Assembly (NCBI RefSeq): GCF_003075435.1
Contig: NZ_QCZJ01000005.1
Coordinates: forward strand, 1 to 64,000
Reading direction: 5' to 3'
DNA length: 64,000 bases
From: Terrimonas sp.
GTDB taxonomy: Bacteria; Bacteroidota; Bacteroidia; Chitinophagales; Chitinophagaceae
A program made the position numbers and the translations under genes. Shown here in pieces: positions 44,973-53,761 of this stretch (position 1 is the first letter of the stretch; each line of letters starts with the position of its first letter). The notes beneath the pieces were generated by a model that saw nothing but the letters and a program-made list of their open reading frames with translations, did no database searches and was not told where the DNA came from.

Positions 44973-46223
44973 CTATCTCACCTGCCCGTTCCCTCTCAAT
45001 ATCCATTTCTCCGTAACTAATTTCTCCAGCGCGAAAGGGCCTCTTGCATGCAGCTTTTGTGTAGATATGCCGATTTCCGCTCCCAATCCAAATTCTTCAC
45101 CATCCGTAAAGCGGGTGGAAGCATTGTGATATACTGCCGCAGCATCTACCTCCTTCAAAAATAACTCCGCGTTCTTTTTATCTTCGGTAACAATAGATTC
45201 AGAATGTTTGGTAGAATACTCACGGATATGTGTAAGCGCTTCACCAATGCCTTTTACAACTTTTACCGCGCATTTCAAATCTAAAAACTCCCTGCCAAAA
45301 TCGTCAGCAGTTGCTTTTTGCAGATGATTGTATCCTTTTAATATTTTAAAAGAAGGTTCATCAGCAAAAATCTCTACTTCATATTTTCCCAGTTCTTCTT
45401 TTAATTGTGGTAAGAAGTCGGCAGCGATAGCTTTATCTACTATCACCGTATCCATCGCATTGCAAACAGATGGTCTGGATACCTTTGCATTGGTTACAAT
45501 CTTTACCGCTTTGGTAATATCTGCCTTTTGCTCTACATATACATGACAAACGCCTGCTCCTGTTTCAATCACAGGTACCTGGCTGTTTTTTCGAACATAG
45601 TTGATAAGATTTTCAGATCCGCGTGGAATTAATACATCAACATATTTGCCGGCAGTAAATAACTCATTCACCGATGCTCTTGCTGCAGGCAACAATGTAA
45701 CTATTTCTGCAGGAAGCTTATTCTTTTTGAGTACACTATGTATTAACTGGATGGCGGCAAGATTGGTTTGTTCAGCCTCAATACTACCTTTTAATACACA
45801 GGTGTTTCCGCTACGGAGACAAAGCGCAGCGATGTCAAACGTAACGTTTGGTCTTGATTCGAAAATTGCGCCTACAACGCCTAATGGCACTGTTCTTTTT
45901 TCAAGCAACAACCCGTTCGGTAATTTTTTTCTTTCAATGATCTTTTCTGCAGGGTTAGGCAACCTGCTCACTTTCCGAATACTGTTGGCAATATTTTTTA
46001 TTCTTTTCTCATCAAGTCTCAGGCGATCTGTTTTAGGATCACCGGGCTTTTGCTTTGCAACATCTTTTTCATTCGCTTTCAAGATGATTTTTTGTTGCGC
46101 TTCCAGCTCGTCGGCAAGCATCAGCAATATTTTTTTTAACTGCCTGTCTTCCACTGCACGTAAGGCAGGAGCAGCATTGTAAGTTTTCTTTATTAAATTT
46201 AATACATCACTCATTTCATCCAT
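44973..46223 (-). CDS. proA: Glutamate-5-semialdehyde dehydrogenase (gamma-glutamyl phosphate reductase)
   Basis: The second step of proline synthesis: NADPH-dependent reduction of glutamyl-5-phosphate. At 416 residues it has the aldehyde-dehydrogenase-like fold with 'LPLGVVGAIFESRPNVTFDIAALCLRSGN' (here VPLGVVGA), 'LIPRGSENLINYVRKNSQVPVIETGAGVCHVYV', and the catalytic Cys in 'SRPSVCNAMDTVIV'. The C-terminal block is 'DAAAVYHNASTRFTDGEEFGLGAEIGISTQKLHARGP'. It follows proB with a single-base gap, so the two are translationally coupled. Confidence 0.96.
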   Translation of the reverse strand: MDEMSDVLNLIKKTYNAAPALRAVEDRQLKKILLMLADELEAQQKIILKANEKDVAKQKPGDPKTDRLRLDEKRIKNIANSIRKVSRLPNPAEKIIERKKLPNGLLLEKRTVPLGVVGAIFESRPNVTFDIAALCLRSGNTCVLKGSIEAEQTNLAAIQLIHSVLKKNKLPAEIVTLLPAARASVNELFTAGKYVDVLIPRGSENLINYVRKNSQVPVIETGAGVCHVYVEQKADITKAVKIVTNAKVSRPSVCNAMDTVIVDKAIAADFLPQLKEELGKYEVEIFADEPSFKILKGYNHLQKATADDFGREFLDLKCAVKVVKGIGEALTHIREYSTKHSESIVTEDKKNAELFLKEVDAAAVYHNASTRFTDGEEFGLGAEIGISTQKLHARGPFALEKLVTEKWILRGNGQVR

Positions 46224-46224
46224 T

Positions 46225-47259
46225 TTAAAAGATCACTATATCATCGGCATGAGCAGCAATAATATTTTTTTGCGCTATCTGCTTCGCAATTTCCGCGCTG
46301 CTCAACTTTACTTTGGCAACACCTATAATAGCATCATCTTCATCCATCAACTGAATTACTTCGCCGGCAACGAAATTACCGTTTACTTTTTTTATACCAA
46401 CAGTAAGTAAGCTTTTCCTGTTTAATAATGCCTTAGATGCGCCTTTATCTACATAGATACTACCGATAGTAATGGAGCCGCCTGCCAGCCATTTTTGTCT
46501 TGCTTTCAGGTTTGATGGTCGCGGTAAAAATGTTGTGCCCGTTTTTTGTTCAACCGCGTCAGTAAGTGGTGATATGCCCGCAAGACCGCAAATGATCACT
46601 TTTATACCAAGAGATACTGCCAGTTTTGTTGATGTAAGCTTGGATAACATGCCGCCTAAACCCAGGCTGCTTTTTTCTTTGCTCACATAATTGAAAATGG
46701 ATTTATCGAATTTTTCTACCAGCGGAATTACCTTTTTATCGTGATTAAGCAAGCCGCCTACAGAAGTGCAGATGATAAGCGTATCGGCATTAAAGCTGAT
46801 GGCAATGAGGGTAGCCAGCTCATCATTATCGGAAAATTTCAATTCAATATTACTTACCAGGTCGTTCTCATTCACTACCGGCAGAATATTATTCTGCCAG
46901 AATTCATGAAAAGTTTCTTTTAACTGCAGAAACTGTTTACGGTTGGAGAAATGATGGCGCTCGCATAAAGCCTGAGCTACCGGAATATTGTATTTTGAAA
47001 AATGCTTGTGGTATAATTGAATAAGCATGGGATTACCGACGGCAGCCGCTGCTTTTCTTTCGGTAATATATCCCTTATATCCGGGAAAGAAAGATTTACC
47101 TGCACCAACCGCTCCGCTTGAAACCAATACAACATTATAAGTATCATTCAATACCGCGATCTGCGCCGCGATCTTTTTTATAATAGCCTGGTCTATTTTT
47201 CCTTCTTTGTTGGTTATAACAGCGGTTCCAAGCTTTACAACCAAAACTTTTTTTTGCAT
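46225..47259 (-). CDS. proB: Glutamate 5-kinase
   Basis: The first, feedback-regulated step of proline synthesis: ATP-dependent phosphorylation of glutamate. The amino-acid-kinase domain (about 1-250) opens 'VLVVKLGTAVIT', with 'VLVSSGAVGAGKSFF' and 'VVNENDLVSNIELKFSDNDELATLIA' as glutamate- and ATP-site blocks, and 'GLGGMLSKLTSTKLAVSLGIKVIICG'. A C-terminal PUA domain (about 262-340) starts 'GSIYVDKGASKALLNRKSLLTVGI'. The length (344) is standard. It heads the proBA operon, with a TATTTTTG -7 box 20 bp upstream. Confidence 0.96.
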   Translation of the reverse strand: MQKKVLVVKLGTAVITNKEGKIDQAIIKKIAAQIAVLNDTYNVVLVSSGAVGAGKSFFPGYKGYITERKAAAAVGNPMLIQLYHKHFSKYNIPVAQALCERHHFSNRKQFLQLKETFHEFWQNNILPVVNENDLVSNIELKFSDNDELATLIAISFNADTLIICTSVGGLLNHDKKVIPLVEKFDKSIFNYVSKEKSSLGLGGMLSKLTSTKLAVSLGIKVIICGLAGISPLTDAVEQKTGTTFLPRPSNLKARQKWLAGGSITIGSIYVDKGASKALLNRKSLLTVGIKKVNGNFVAGEVIQLMDEDDAIIGVAKVKLSSAEIAKQIAQKNIIAAHADDIVIF

Positions 47260-47278
47260 ACCCCGTTAAAATTGAGCG

Positions 47279-47286
47279 CAAAAATA
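47279..47286 (-). promoter_or_regulatory. -7 box of the proBA operon
   Basis: Minus-strand TATTTTTG matches TAnnTTTG, 20 bp before the proB start. No well-spaced -33 element was seen. Confidence 0.5.
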
Positions 47287-47314
47287 CGGAGGAGAAACAA
47301 GATTTGGTTAAAGG

Positions 47315-47367
47315 AGATCCCCGTTTATGCTGATTACGCTATAGTTCATCAGCTAAACAGGGGATCT
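47315..47367. terminator. Long near-perfect hairpin between the Rieske operon and proB
   Basis: Two 20-nt arms (47315-47334 and 47348-47367) are complementary except for one single-base bulge on each side, with a 13-nt loop. It lies just past the Rieske stop codon. The T tail is weak on both strands, so it may be a terminator or a REP-like repeat element. Confidence 0.55.
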
Positions 47368-47388
47368 TGTTTCCAGGCATAGTTCATA

Positions 47389-47817
47389 TTAAGTTACGGT
47401 AAGCGTATTGCCGTTTATGGATACTGTGTATTTGGTAAGTGCTGCGGCGGCCGGGCCTTGTGTAACTGCCCCTGAAATACTATACTCACTTCCATGACAG
47501 GGGCATTTAAAATCATTATCTGCAGCATCATATGCAACAGTACATTGTTCGTGTGTACAGATAAGGCTAAGAGCAGAGAATGATGATGGTGTATTGCCCG
47601 CAGCTGTTCTGACAACTATTGTATTACCGCTTATCTTTGAACTGCCTACAGACGTAAGCTCAGTATCAAGATTTGCTGTAAGCTTTGTGCTTCCGCCACC
47701 GCCGCCGGGGCCAGGAGTTGAGTTGTCATCTGATTTGGAACAGGATGCTAAAAAGCCTATTGAGCAAACCGTTGCTGTAGCCTGCCCCATTTCAGTTAAA
47801 AATTTCCTTCGTTCCAT
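47389..47817 (-). CDS. Rieske [2Fe-2S] lipoprotein
   Basis: 142 residues from the ATG at 47817 (MERRKFL). The longer in-frame start at 47859 would overlap the preceding gene and bury the signal peptide. The N-terminus carries RRKFL, a hydrophobic stretch and a lipobox-like 'GFLASC' (Cys26), then a Gly/Pro linker. The Rieske domain has both boxes intact: C87-T-H89-x-x-C92 and C105-P-C107-H108-G-S. Cys92/Cys107 should form the usual disulfide. Electron carrier at the periplasmic face. Last gene of the sigma/OMP/cytochrome run. Confidence 0.92.
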   Translation of the reverse strand: MERRKFLTEMGQATATVCSIGFLASCSKSDDNSTPGPGGGGGSTKLTANLDTELTSVGSSKISGNTIVVRTAAGNTPSSFSALSLICTHEQCTVAYDAADNDFKCPCHGSEYSISGAVTQGPAAAALTKYTVSINGNTLTVT

Positions 47818-47845
47818 ATAGTAGTTTTTTTGTTGACGAATAGGC

Positions 47846-48739
47846 TTACTTTTTCCCAAATTTGAATGACCGGGAAATATTGAAGCCGAAGTAAATATCT
47901 CCTTTACCCCAACTGCCGCTTGTGCGACCTATATAAAGCGGCTCGACCATGCCTTGTGAATTTGTTACATGCACCTGGAAGACATGACCGCCTGTTTCTA
48001 TATCAAAACCTGCACTTAATGAGTTATATACTTTAAAAGATCTGATTTGACCGGCAGGCAGGTAATTGTATTCAATATTAATGCTCGCCCGTTTGGTTAT
48101 TTTCATTCTTGCACCCATGCCCAATGCAAAGAGATCATTTTTGTCGGCAGCCATAGGCACAAGATTATAATGTAACCACGTGGGGGAGAGTTGAACAGAT
48201 AAGTTCCTGTTTATCTTTTTTGCTAATAAGAGTTGTGCCGTGTACTGCGTTCGGTACTTTGCATTCAAATAAGGTTTGTTGGTATACTTCAATGTTGTGT
48301 GTGCAATACCAATCAGGGCACTGGCGGAGATGGGCATTTTGCCTGAACCATCCGTTTGCCTGAATAATTTTGCTTTTATATACCCGTCATAGGTTTTCTC
48401 GAATGTACTCCTGCCAATACCTATAGCAAGCCTGTTGGTGAGCCCGTAATCAAAACCCATGCGCATGGTGGCATTGTCTAACCCGAAAAACTGATATGCG
48501 CCATCATTTATTTTTCCGAAGCGGTGCATGATCATAAAAACCAGTTCCTTTTTTGCGGGAGCTTCAATGGAATGAAGGTTAATGATATGGATACCCTTGA
48601 AAGTACCTGTTGCATATATATTTTTCTGACCTGCCATTAAAGAGTCATCCATCATTTTCAGCAGACTTGAATCCTGCGGGAAAATAGTGTTGCAGGAAAA
48701 AAATAAAAACAATAGCGTAGTCAGTTTCCGGTTTGTCAT
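47846..48739 (-). CDS. DUF5777 family beta-barrel protein
   Basis: A 297-residue exported protein with signal peptide (about 1-22), then 'ATGTFKGIHIINLHSIEAPAKKELVFMIMHRFGKINDG', which is diagnostic of the Bacteroidota DUF5777 family. The remainder alternates hydrophobic and polar residues, as expected for a small outer-membrane barrel ('RLAIGIGRS', 'ASINIEYNYLP', 'DIYFGFNISRSFKFG'). DUF5777 proteins commonly neighbour YceI and cytochrome/Rieske genes, as here (5 bp after YceI, 29 bp before Rieske). Function not established. Confidence 0.88.
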   Translation of the reverse strand: MTNRKLTTLLFLFFSCNTIFPQDSSLLKMMDDSLMAGQKNIYATGTFKGIHIINLHSIEAPAKKELVFMIMHRFGKINDGAYQFFGLDNATMRMGFDYGLTNRLAIGIGRSTFEKTYDGYIKAKLFRQTDGSGKMPISASALIGIAHTTLKYTNKPYLNAKYRTQYTAQLLLAKKINRNLSVQLSPTWLHYNLVPMAADKNDLFALGMGARMKITKRASINIEYNYLPAGQIRSFKVYNSLSAGFDIETGGHVFQVHVTNSQGMVEPLYIGRTSGSWGKGDIYFGFNISRSFKFGKK

Positions 48740-48744
48740 ACAAT

Positions 48745-49287
48745 TTATTTTTTAGGATTGCATTCAATTCTAATTTCCACATCAATCAGCTTTGCTATCT
48801 TATCACTCACCAGAGAAGGGATTTTGATATTGAAATCTTGTGGAACAAGTTGAAATTTTGCCATACCTGATAAAACCCCGTTCCTCATTTCAAGCGTTGC
48901 AGGAATGGTAATTTTCTTATCTGCACCGTGCAATGTTATAATGCCTTCCACCTGGATATTGTATACCTGTTGTTTGTAAACGTCAATATCTCCGGTAAAG
49001 CTTCCTTTAAAAACAGCCTTTGGGTATTTATCACTTTCCACATAATTCTCATTAAAATGTTCCTGCATCAGTGCTTTTCTGAAAGTGAAACTTTTGAGGA
49101 GCATAGAAAAGGCAAGCTGTTTTTTTTCAGTATCAATTATTGCTACAACCTGGTTGTTTTCTGCCTTAATATCTTCCAGTGGGGTTTTTGAATAAAAACC
49201 TGCAAACCCGGTTTTGGTGATATATAGTTGTGCATTTGTATATAAACCTGTGCAAATGAATAGCAGTAATAACAGTTGTTCTTTCAT
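48745..49287 (-). CDS. YceI family protein
   Basis: A 180-residue secreted lipocalin-like protein. A signal peptide (about 1-19) is followed by 'YITKTGFAGFYSKTPLEDIKAENNQVVAIIDTEKKQLAFSMLLKSFTF', 'HFNENYVESDKYPKAVFKGSFTG', and the closing strands 'GIITLHGADKKITIPATLEMRNG' and 'FNIKIPSLVSDKIAKLIDVEIRIEC'. The family binds isoprenoid or fatty-acyl lipids in a beta-barrel pocket. It is in the middle of the redox cluster, 5 bp before DUF5777. Confidence 0.92.
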   Translation of the reverse strand: MKEQLLLLLFICTGLYTNAQLYITKTGFAGFYSKTPLEDIKAENNQVVAIIDTEKKQLAFSMLLKSFTFRKALMQEHFNENYVESDKYPKAVFKGSFTGDIDVYKQQVYNIQVEGIITLHGADKKITIPATLEMRNGVLSGMAKFQLVPQDFNIKIPSLVSDKIAKLIDVEIRIECNPKK

Positions 49288-49387
49288 AATAAATAAATGA
49301 ATAAATGTTGCGGCGGGTGAAACAATCTCTCATGAGCTGAAAGTTGAGATGGCTTCGGAACATTCCCTGGTCGTATCTTCCAATTGC

Positions 49388-49756
49388 TCAGTTATCCGGC
49401 GCACCATTTTGTATCCACGATTTTATTTTGTTGATATCGCAATCCGAAAGTTTGGGTGCATTGTAGGGCATCGGCGTATATCCTGCTGCATGAGATATTG
49501 CTCCTGTAAGATTTCCGTTGTCAGCCTGAATCCTCAGTTTTGTATATCCATCCAGGTCAATCCCGTTTGTAACAATACCATTACCATGGCAGCTATAACA
49601 ATTTGTTTGAATGATCGGCAAAATATCTGTACTGTATTTCATATTATCAGTATTGCATGGGCTCGTTGTTAATTCATCTTCTGAATCTTTTGAACATGCG
49701 CTTATCCAAATAATAGCTGTCGCAATAATGCCCGTGTGCAATAACTTTCGTACCAT
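49388..49756 (-). CDS. Mono-haem c-type cytochrome lipoprotein
   Basis: 122 residues from the ATG at 49756; a start seven codons upstream is possible but would overlap the previous gene. The signal peptide ends in a lipobox-like 'WISAC' (Cys21). The haem site CYSCH is at residues 53-57, and the likely axial Met is in 'YTPMPYNAPKLS' 40-odd residues later. The pattern is that of short 'planctomycete-type' or cytochrome-c-like Bacteroidota lipoproteins. It probably hands electrons to or from the Rieske protein encoded downstream (inference). Confidence 0.85.
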   Translation of the reverse strand: MVRKLLHTGIIATAIIWISACSKDSEDELTTSPCNTDNMKYSTDILPIIQTNCYSCHGNGIVTNGIDLDGYTKLRIQADNGNLTGAISHAAGYTPMPYNAPKLSDCDINKIKSWIQNGAPDN

Positions 49757-49766
49757 ACCATGCTTT

Positions 49767-50177
49767 TTATTTAACAATTACACAATCAGTAAGGTTAACA
49801 TCCACATTAAATCCTGTACATCTGCCTTTTACTATTATCTCCTGTCCCTTTGTAATATTTTTTTCAGTCACTTCTTTTCCGGGAGAAAACCTGCAACTTA
49901 TGCCACCACCTGTTGGTTGTAATCCGAGTGTAAGTATGATATCTTCCCCGGAGTTGATAAAGTCATCTACATTTCCCTTTATTTCAACAATTTTATTTAA
50001 GTAAGTTTTATCTGCTTCGCTTTCATTGTTATTAAATGCTTCATACAATTGCAAAGCAGTTACACTGACATCCGCTGATTGTAATGCGACTCCTTCCCTG
50101 GGTTTATTATACCAGTACCAGGCAAAGCCAAAGCATAAGATTGCCCCTGCTAAAAAAATGATTAATTTTTTTCGCAT
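49767..50177 (-). CDS. OB-fold (tRNA_anti-like) membrane-anchored protein
   Basis: 136 residues. An N-terminal hydrophobic anchor (about 4-22) precedes an OB-fold of the tRNA_anti-like family: 'VTALQLYEAFNNNESEADKTYLNKIVEIKGNVDDFI', 'IILTLGLQPTGGGISCRFS', 'ITKGQEIIVKGRCTGFNVDVNLTDCVIV'. Despite the name these are exported in Bacteroidota and no nucleic-acid role is shown. It sits 10 bp before the cytochrome gene and 22 bp after the OMP-like gene. Confidence 0.82.
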   Translation of the reverse strand: MRKKLIIFLAGAILCFGFAWYWYNKPREGVALQSADVSVTALQLYEAFNNNESEADKTYLNKIVEIKGNVDDFINSGEDIILTLGLQPTGGGISCRFSPGKEVTEKNITKGQEIIVKGRCTGFNVDVNLTDCVIVK

Positions 50178-50199
50178 CAGTTATTTGAATAAATGTTGA

Positions 50200-51687
50200 T
50201 CAGAATTTTTTGCCTATGCCAATATATACGCCACCGCTGCTCAGTGAAAGGTTGCCTGTACCAACTCCGGAAACAGGCAGTCTGAAATATGGTTCAATTC
50301 TAAAATTGAAGGTTTTCAAAAATGTTCGTTCATATCCCAGGTTCAGGTTAATAACAGTCATCCAGTTTTTTTCTGCTGTCTTATAGTCATAGCCTTTTCT
50401 CATTGGCTGCCCTCCGGGATGGCGATATGTAAAATCATAATATTCTTTGTTCATCAGGTATGATGACATGCCGGTTGACACAAACCAATTGTTCTTTTCA
50501 CCTGCTGATATATTATATCTTACATTCAATGGTATTGTAATCATATAACAATTGCCATCAGCATTCATTATTTCCACACCTCTTAAATAAGGAGACAGCT
50601 TACTTTTATCAAAATATTTTCCTTCTGTACAGTATATTTTTTTCTCCCATAAAGCCCCTGTTTCAATATGCCAGTGTTTATTTACCCGGTAACCTAATAA
50701 TAAACCCGCACTGCTACCGGTGCCGGCTATGCGCTGAAATTTAACTGAGCTTAAATCCGGGGCGATAACAGCAGCTACATATAAGTAATGAGGCTCTTTT
50801 CTATCAACCCTGGTATTATTATTTGGTTTTAAAGAACTGTCACTATGAGCTACACTTAAACCTACATTGCGCATCGCCATTCCGGGAATACTTTTCTCAA
50901 AAGATATTACCGGAAGCGCCTTGCCATCATGATCTGTAAACACATATTGAAAACTTCCGGTAATAGTTTTGCCGGCGTATCCATCCGGTTTGCTTATGCC
51001 GGTATTATTTGTGTGCTTGTTCCTGATATTATTTTTATTGTTTTTTAAATGCTGTGCGATTGATCTATCATTTGTATTGTTCTCTTTGTCTACGACGATC
51101 AGGTTGCGTTGGTTGTTTTTATAAATTTTTTTTCTGTTATTTAAAACAGTGTTGTTTGATGGATTTTGATACTGGTTGTTTTTCTTATGTTCGATAAAGT
51201 TGGGTACAGGGTTGTTTTGTATGGTATTTTTTTCCCTGGAAATAACATTCTTTTCGCTAAGGCTATTATCACCTGCATCTTTTTCAATAATAGCATTGTT
51301 ATTACCTGGAGATGCATTTAAAGTAGATTTCTCCGGTTCTGCTGATGATTTGCCGGCAATGGTATTTTCAAAAGATTTTGAGGCAGAAGATCCTTCATAC
51401 ACATCTTTTGTTGTTTTACCGGATGTTGTTTTTGCTGTTATATCTTCTTTATGAGTTGAGCCGGCTTTTTTCCAGGAATAATATCCCAGTAACAGAGCAG
51501 ATAAAAGCAAAAACCACCAGAAGAAAAACCTGTATTTCCTTTTCCCTTTGCCTGCTTTTTCCATATTAAATCCATCAGCATTGCGCAATACTTTATTCAC
51601 AGCGTCCCACCCGGAAGCCTTGCTGGTATCCACCTCATAGTTTTCCGCTGCTTTGCGGAAAAGTTCATCCATATCGTCATTCTTCAT
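50200..51687 (-). CDS. Membrane-anchored outer-membrane-protein-like protein, possible anti-sigma factor
   Basis: 495 residues from the ATG at 51687, whose ATGA overlaps the sigma factor's TGA stop; an ATG three codons upstream is the alternative. The cytosolic N-terminus (1-55, 'DDMDELFRKAAENYEVDTSKASGWDAVNKVL') has the short helices of Bacteroidota anti-sigma regions. A transmembrane helix follows (about 58-75), then a long Asn/Lys-rich low-complexity linker (about 80-240), then a beta-rich C-terminal half like a PorT/OMP_b-brl barrel ('GLLLGYRVNKHWHIETGALWEKKIY', ending GVYIGIGKKF). Position and topology suggest it controls the upstream ECF sigma factor. Confidence 0.75.
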   Translation of the reverse strand: MKNDDMDELFRKAAENYEVDTSKASGWDAVNKVLRNADGFNMEKAGKGKRKYRFFFWWFLLLSALLLGYYSWKKAGSTHKEDITAKTTSGKTTKDVYEGSSASKSFENTIAGKSSAEPEKSTLNASPGNNNAIIEKDAGDNSLSEKNVISREKNTIQNNPVPNFIEHKKNNQYQNPSNNTVLNNRKKIYKNNQRNLIVVDKENNTNDRSIAQHLKNNKNNIRNKHTNNTGISKPDGYAGKTITGSFQYVFTDHDGKALPVISFEKSIPGMAMRNVGLSVAHSDSSLKPNNNTRVDRKEPHYLYVAAVIAPDLSSVKFQRIAGTGSSAGLLLGYRVNKHWHIETGALWEKKIYCTEGKYFDKSKLSPYLRGVEIMNADGNCYMITIPLNVRYNISAGEKNNWFVSTGMSSYLMNKEYYDFTYRHPGGQPMRKGYDYKTAEKNWMTVINLNLGYERTFLKTFNFRIEPYFRLPVSGVGTGNLSLSSGGVYIGIGKKF

Positions 51688-52259
51688 GTAAAACATAGCA
51701 CATTATCCTTATTATCTTTTACAAGGCAATTTTGTAAAATCGCTCTTGCTCTGGCAAGATTCGATTTTGATGTTCCTACGGAAATGCCCAAAGCTTTTGA
51801 TATTTCCTGGTGCGTATACCCGTCAATTACATACATGTTAAAAACAGCCTTGTAAGAAGGGCTGAGTTTTTTAACCAATTCAATCAACTCCTTATACAAT
51901 ACTTTTTCATCGGAATTAACTACTACTTTTTCTGTGTGATTTTCGTTCAGCTCTGCTAGTGGTTGATATCGTTTCTGCGCCTGACTTACCCGTAAATAAT
52001 CTATAGCTGTATTTACAATAATTCTGCGCATCCAGGCCATCATCAGCATTTCAGGGTTGGTGGCATTTTTATAATCAAATTTTACAAACGACTTAAAAAT
52101 TTTTATAAAGGCATCATTGCTCACTTCATTTGCCGATTCGTAAGAGCTCACATACCTGTAAACTATCTTCAATACAAATCCAAGGTATTTTTCATAAAAT
52201 ACCTTTTGGCACTTTTCGTTATTGCCAACACACCCCTCTATAAGATTTGTTAGTTCCAA
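51684..52259 (-). CDS. ECF-type RNA polymerase sigma factor
   Basis: 191 residues, full length. Region 2: 'CQKVFYEKYLGFVLKIVYRYVSSYESANEVSNDAFIKIFKSF' and 'LMMAWMRRIIVNTAIDYLR'. Region 4: 'LSPSYKAVFNMYVIDGYTHQEISKALGISVGTSKSNLARARAIL', a complete helix-turn-helix. It heads a seven-gene minus-strand run and is translationally coupled by an ATGA overlap to the membrane-anchored OMP-like gene. It probably regulates this operon (inference). Confidence 0.95.
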   Translation of the reverse strand: MELTNLIEGCVGNNEKCQKVFYEKYLGFVLKIVYRYVSSYESANEVSNDAFIKIFKSFVKFDYKNATNPEMLMMAWMRRIIVNTAIDYLRVSQAQKRYQPLAELNENHTEKVVVNSDEKVLYKELIELVKKLSPSYKAVFNMYVIDGYTHQEISKALGISVGTSKSNLARARAILQNCLVKDNKDNVLCFT

Positions 52260-52603
52260 ATTTGCCTGAAAACTTTACGTATAATATTACGGTTCAATGG
52301 CATAAATGGTTGCGCAGATTACGGATTATAGATGAATTTATTCCCGGGATAAGCTACTATTATCCGGGAACACTATTAGTTCTTATAATTAACCATTAAG
52401 ACATTAAGAAAATTAAGTAAAAAGCCTTAATGACCCCTAACTTTTTAACGGTTTTCAAAATATATATTGTTTTTTACGAACTAAATATGGTTTCTGTCAA
52501 TATATGCCTGTATTTGCGCTGTCTGCTATCTTTCTTCTGAGATATGAGACGATAGACGTGAGATTTTCCGGTCTTTTCCTGTTGCTTCAGGCTTAATGTA
52601 GCA
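52260..52603. other. Intergenic region with hairpin and repeat copy
   Basis: No gene seen. A stem TTCCCgGGATAA/TTATCCGGGAA with a one-base bulge lies at 52341-52370. A family B repeat unit GATAGACGTGA is at 52551-52561. Around 52390-52430 the sequence is built of short reiterated TTAAG/ATTAAG words. Confidence 0.5.
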
Positions 52604-53761
52604 CTACCTGGCATTCAACAAGTTGATCACTGCTTCATCACCCATAACCGCATTGGAAGGGCGTGGGCTCAACGCATTAAATACTTCGAGCTCCTTCTGC
52701 TCCAATACCTTTACAGGGTTTTCATCAATATTTCCTGATGCGTCCTGAACGGCTTTTAGATTGAGCCCGAGTGTTTTAGCCATAAACGCGTACATCGCTT
52801 TACGCTTTGAAGGACCATAATCATGCTTTTCATCTGCAAGATGCACCAGCGAAACATTATCCCTTTTGTTGTATAGCTGATATATTTTTTGCATGAAAGG
52901 ATATTCTACCTCAGGAGTATGCTTTGTCCAGTCGCCGCCATCAGATATAAGCAGCATTGGCCTTGGCGCGGTAAGCGCTGCTATTTCTACATTGTTGGTT
53001 TGAAAATCTCCTTTTTTGTGAATTGGCATACCACTTTCGCAAGTGCAGCCACCAAAGAAGTAGGATGAAACCATTACCGTAGGAACAGAAACCTTTACCC
53101 TTGAATCAAGCGCCGCTAAAATAAATGTTTGCGTACCGCCGCCCGATTCGCCGGTTACGCCCACCCGTGAGGAATCAACTTCCGGCAGTGATAATAAAAA
53201 ATCCAAAGAACGGATACTGTTAATCGTTTGAAGTTTTACGCCCTTAGCCATTTTATGTTCGCACTGTTTGGAATCGCCCTGCCCGATCATATCCCAAACA
53301 AATACAATGGCACCCATGCGGGCAAGCGTGCCGCAGCGTTTTTGAGTTTGCTCACGAAATCTTCCCTCAGGATTATTACCATGACCATGCGGACATAAAA
53401 TACCTGCATATTTTTTTTGCTTTTTCAACGGGCGGTATAAATTGCCTGTTACATAAAAACCCGGCAGGCTTTCAAATACCACATTTTCTATAGAATAGCC
53501 ATCCATTATTTTTTTACCATTAATAATGGGTTTTGAAGTGGGCTTAACAGGCATTTTATCTAACTCCATTCCTTCTTTCATATTATTGCGTATCAGCGTT
53601 GCTCTTTGCTGCCATTCAGTTAATGATGAAGGTACATGACTATCCAAAAAAGCCTTACCCTGCTCTTCTGTAAAATAGGCGCCCTGGCAAAGTTCAACCT
53701 GTGCATTACTGTAATAAGATGTCAGTATATAAAAAGAAAGAATGAGACAGATTTTTTTCAT
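52604..53761 (-). CDS. Exported alpha/beta hydrolase (acetylxylan-esterase-like)
   Basis: A 385-residue serine hydrolase. Signal peptide about 1-20 (ends SNAQ). The alpha/beta fold shows the oxyanion region 'ILCPHGHGNNPEGRF', nucleophile elbow GESGGG (motif GxSxG), an acid residue in 'LLISDGGDWTKHTPE' and catalytic His in 'ADEKHDYGPSKR'. Members of this branch (Abhydrolase_7 / acetyl xylan esterase-like) deacetylate or de-esterify plant polysaccharides; the true substrate is unknown. No polysaccharide-utilisation partners adjoin it. Confidence 0.87.
   Translation of the reverse strand: MKKICLILSFYILTSYYSNAQVELCQGAYFTEEQGKAFLDSHVPSSLTEWQQRATLIRNNMKEGMELDKMPVKPTSKPIINGKKIMDGYSIENVVFESLPGFYVTGNLYRPLKKQKKYAGILCPHGHGNNPEGRFREQTQKRCGTLARMGAIVFVWDMIGQGDSKQCEHKMAKGVKLQTINSIRSLDFLLSLPEVDSSRVGVTGESGGGTQTFILAALDSRVKVSVPTVMVSSYFFGGCTCESGMPIHKKGDFQTNNVEIAALTAPRPMLLISDGGDWTKHTPEVEYPFMQKIYQLYNKRDNVSLVHLADEKHDYGPSKRKAMYAFMAKTLGLNLKAVQDASGNIDENPVKVLEQKELEVFNALSPRPSNAVMGDEAVINLLNAR

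Noticed and set aside
47818-47859. Upstream start for the Rieske lipoprotein
   Set aside because: It overlaps the DUF5777 gene and hides the signal peptide; MERRKFL at 47817 is the natural start.
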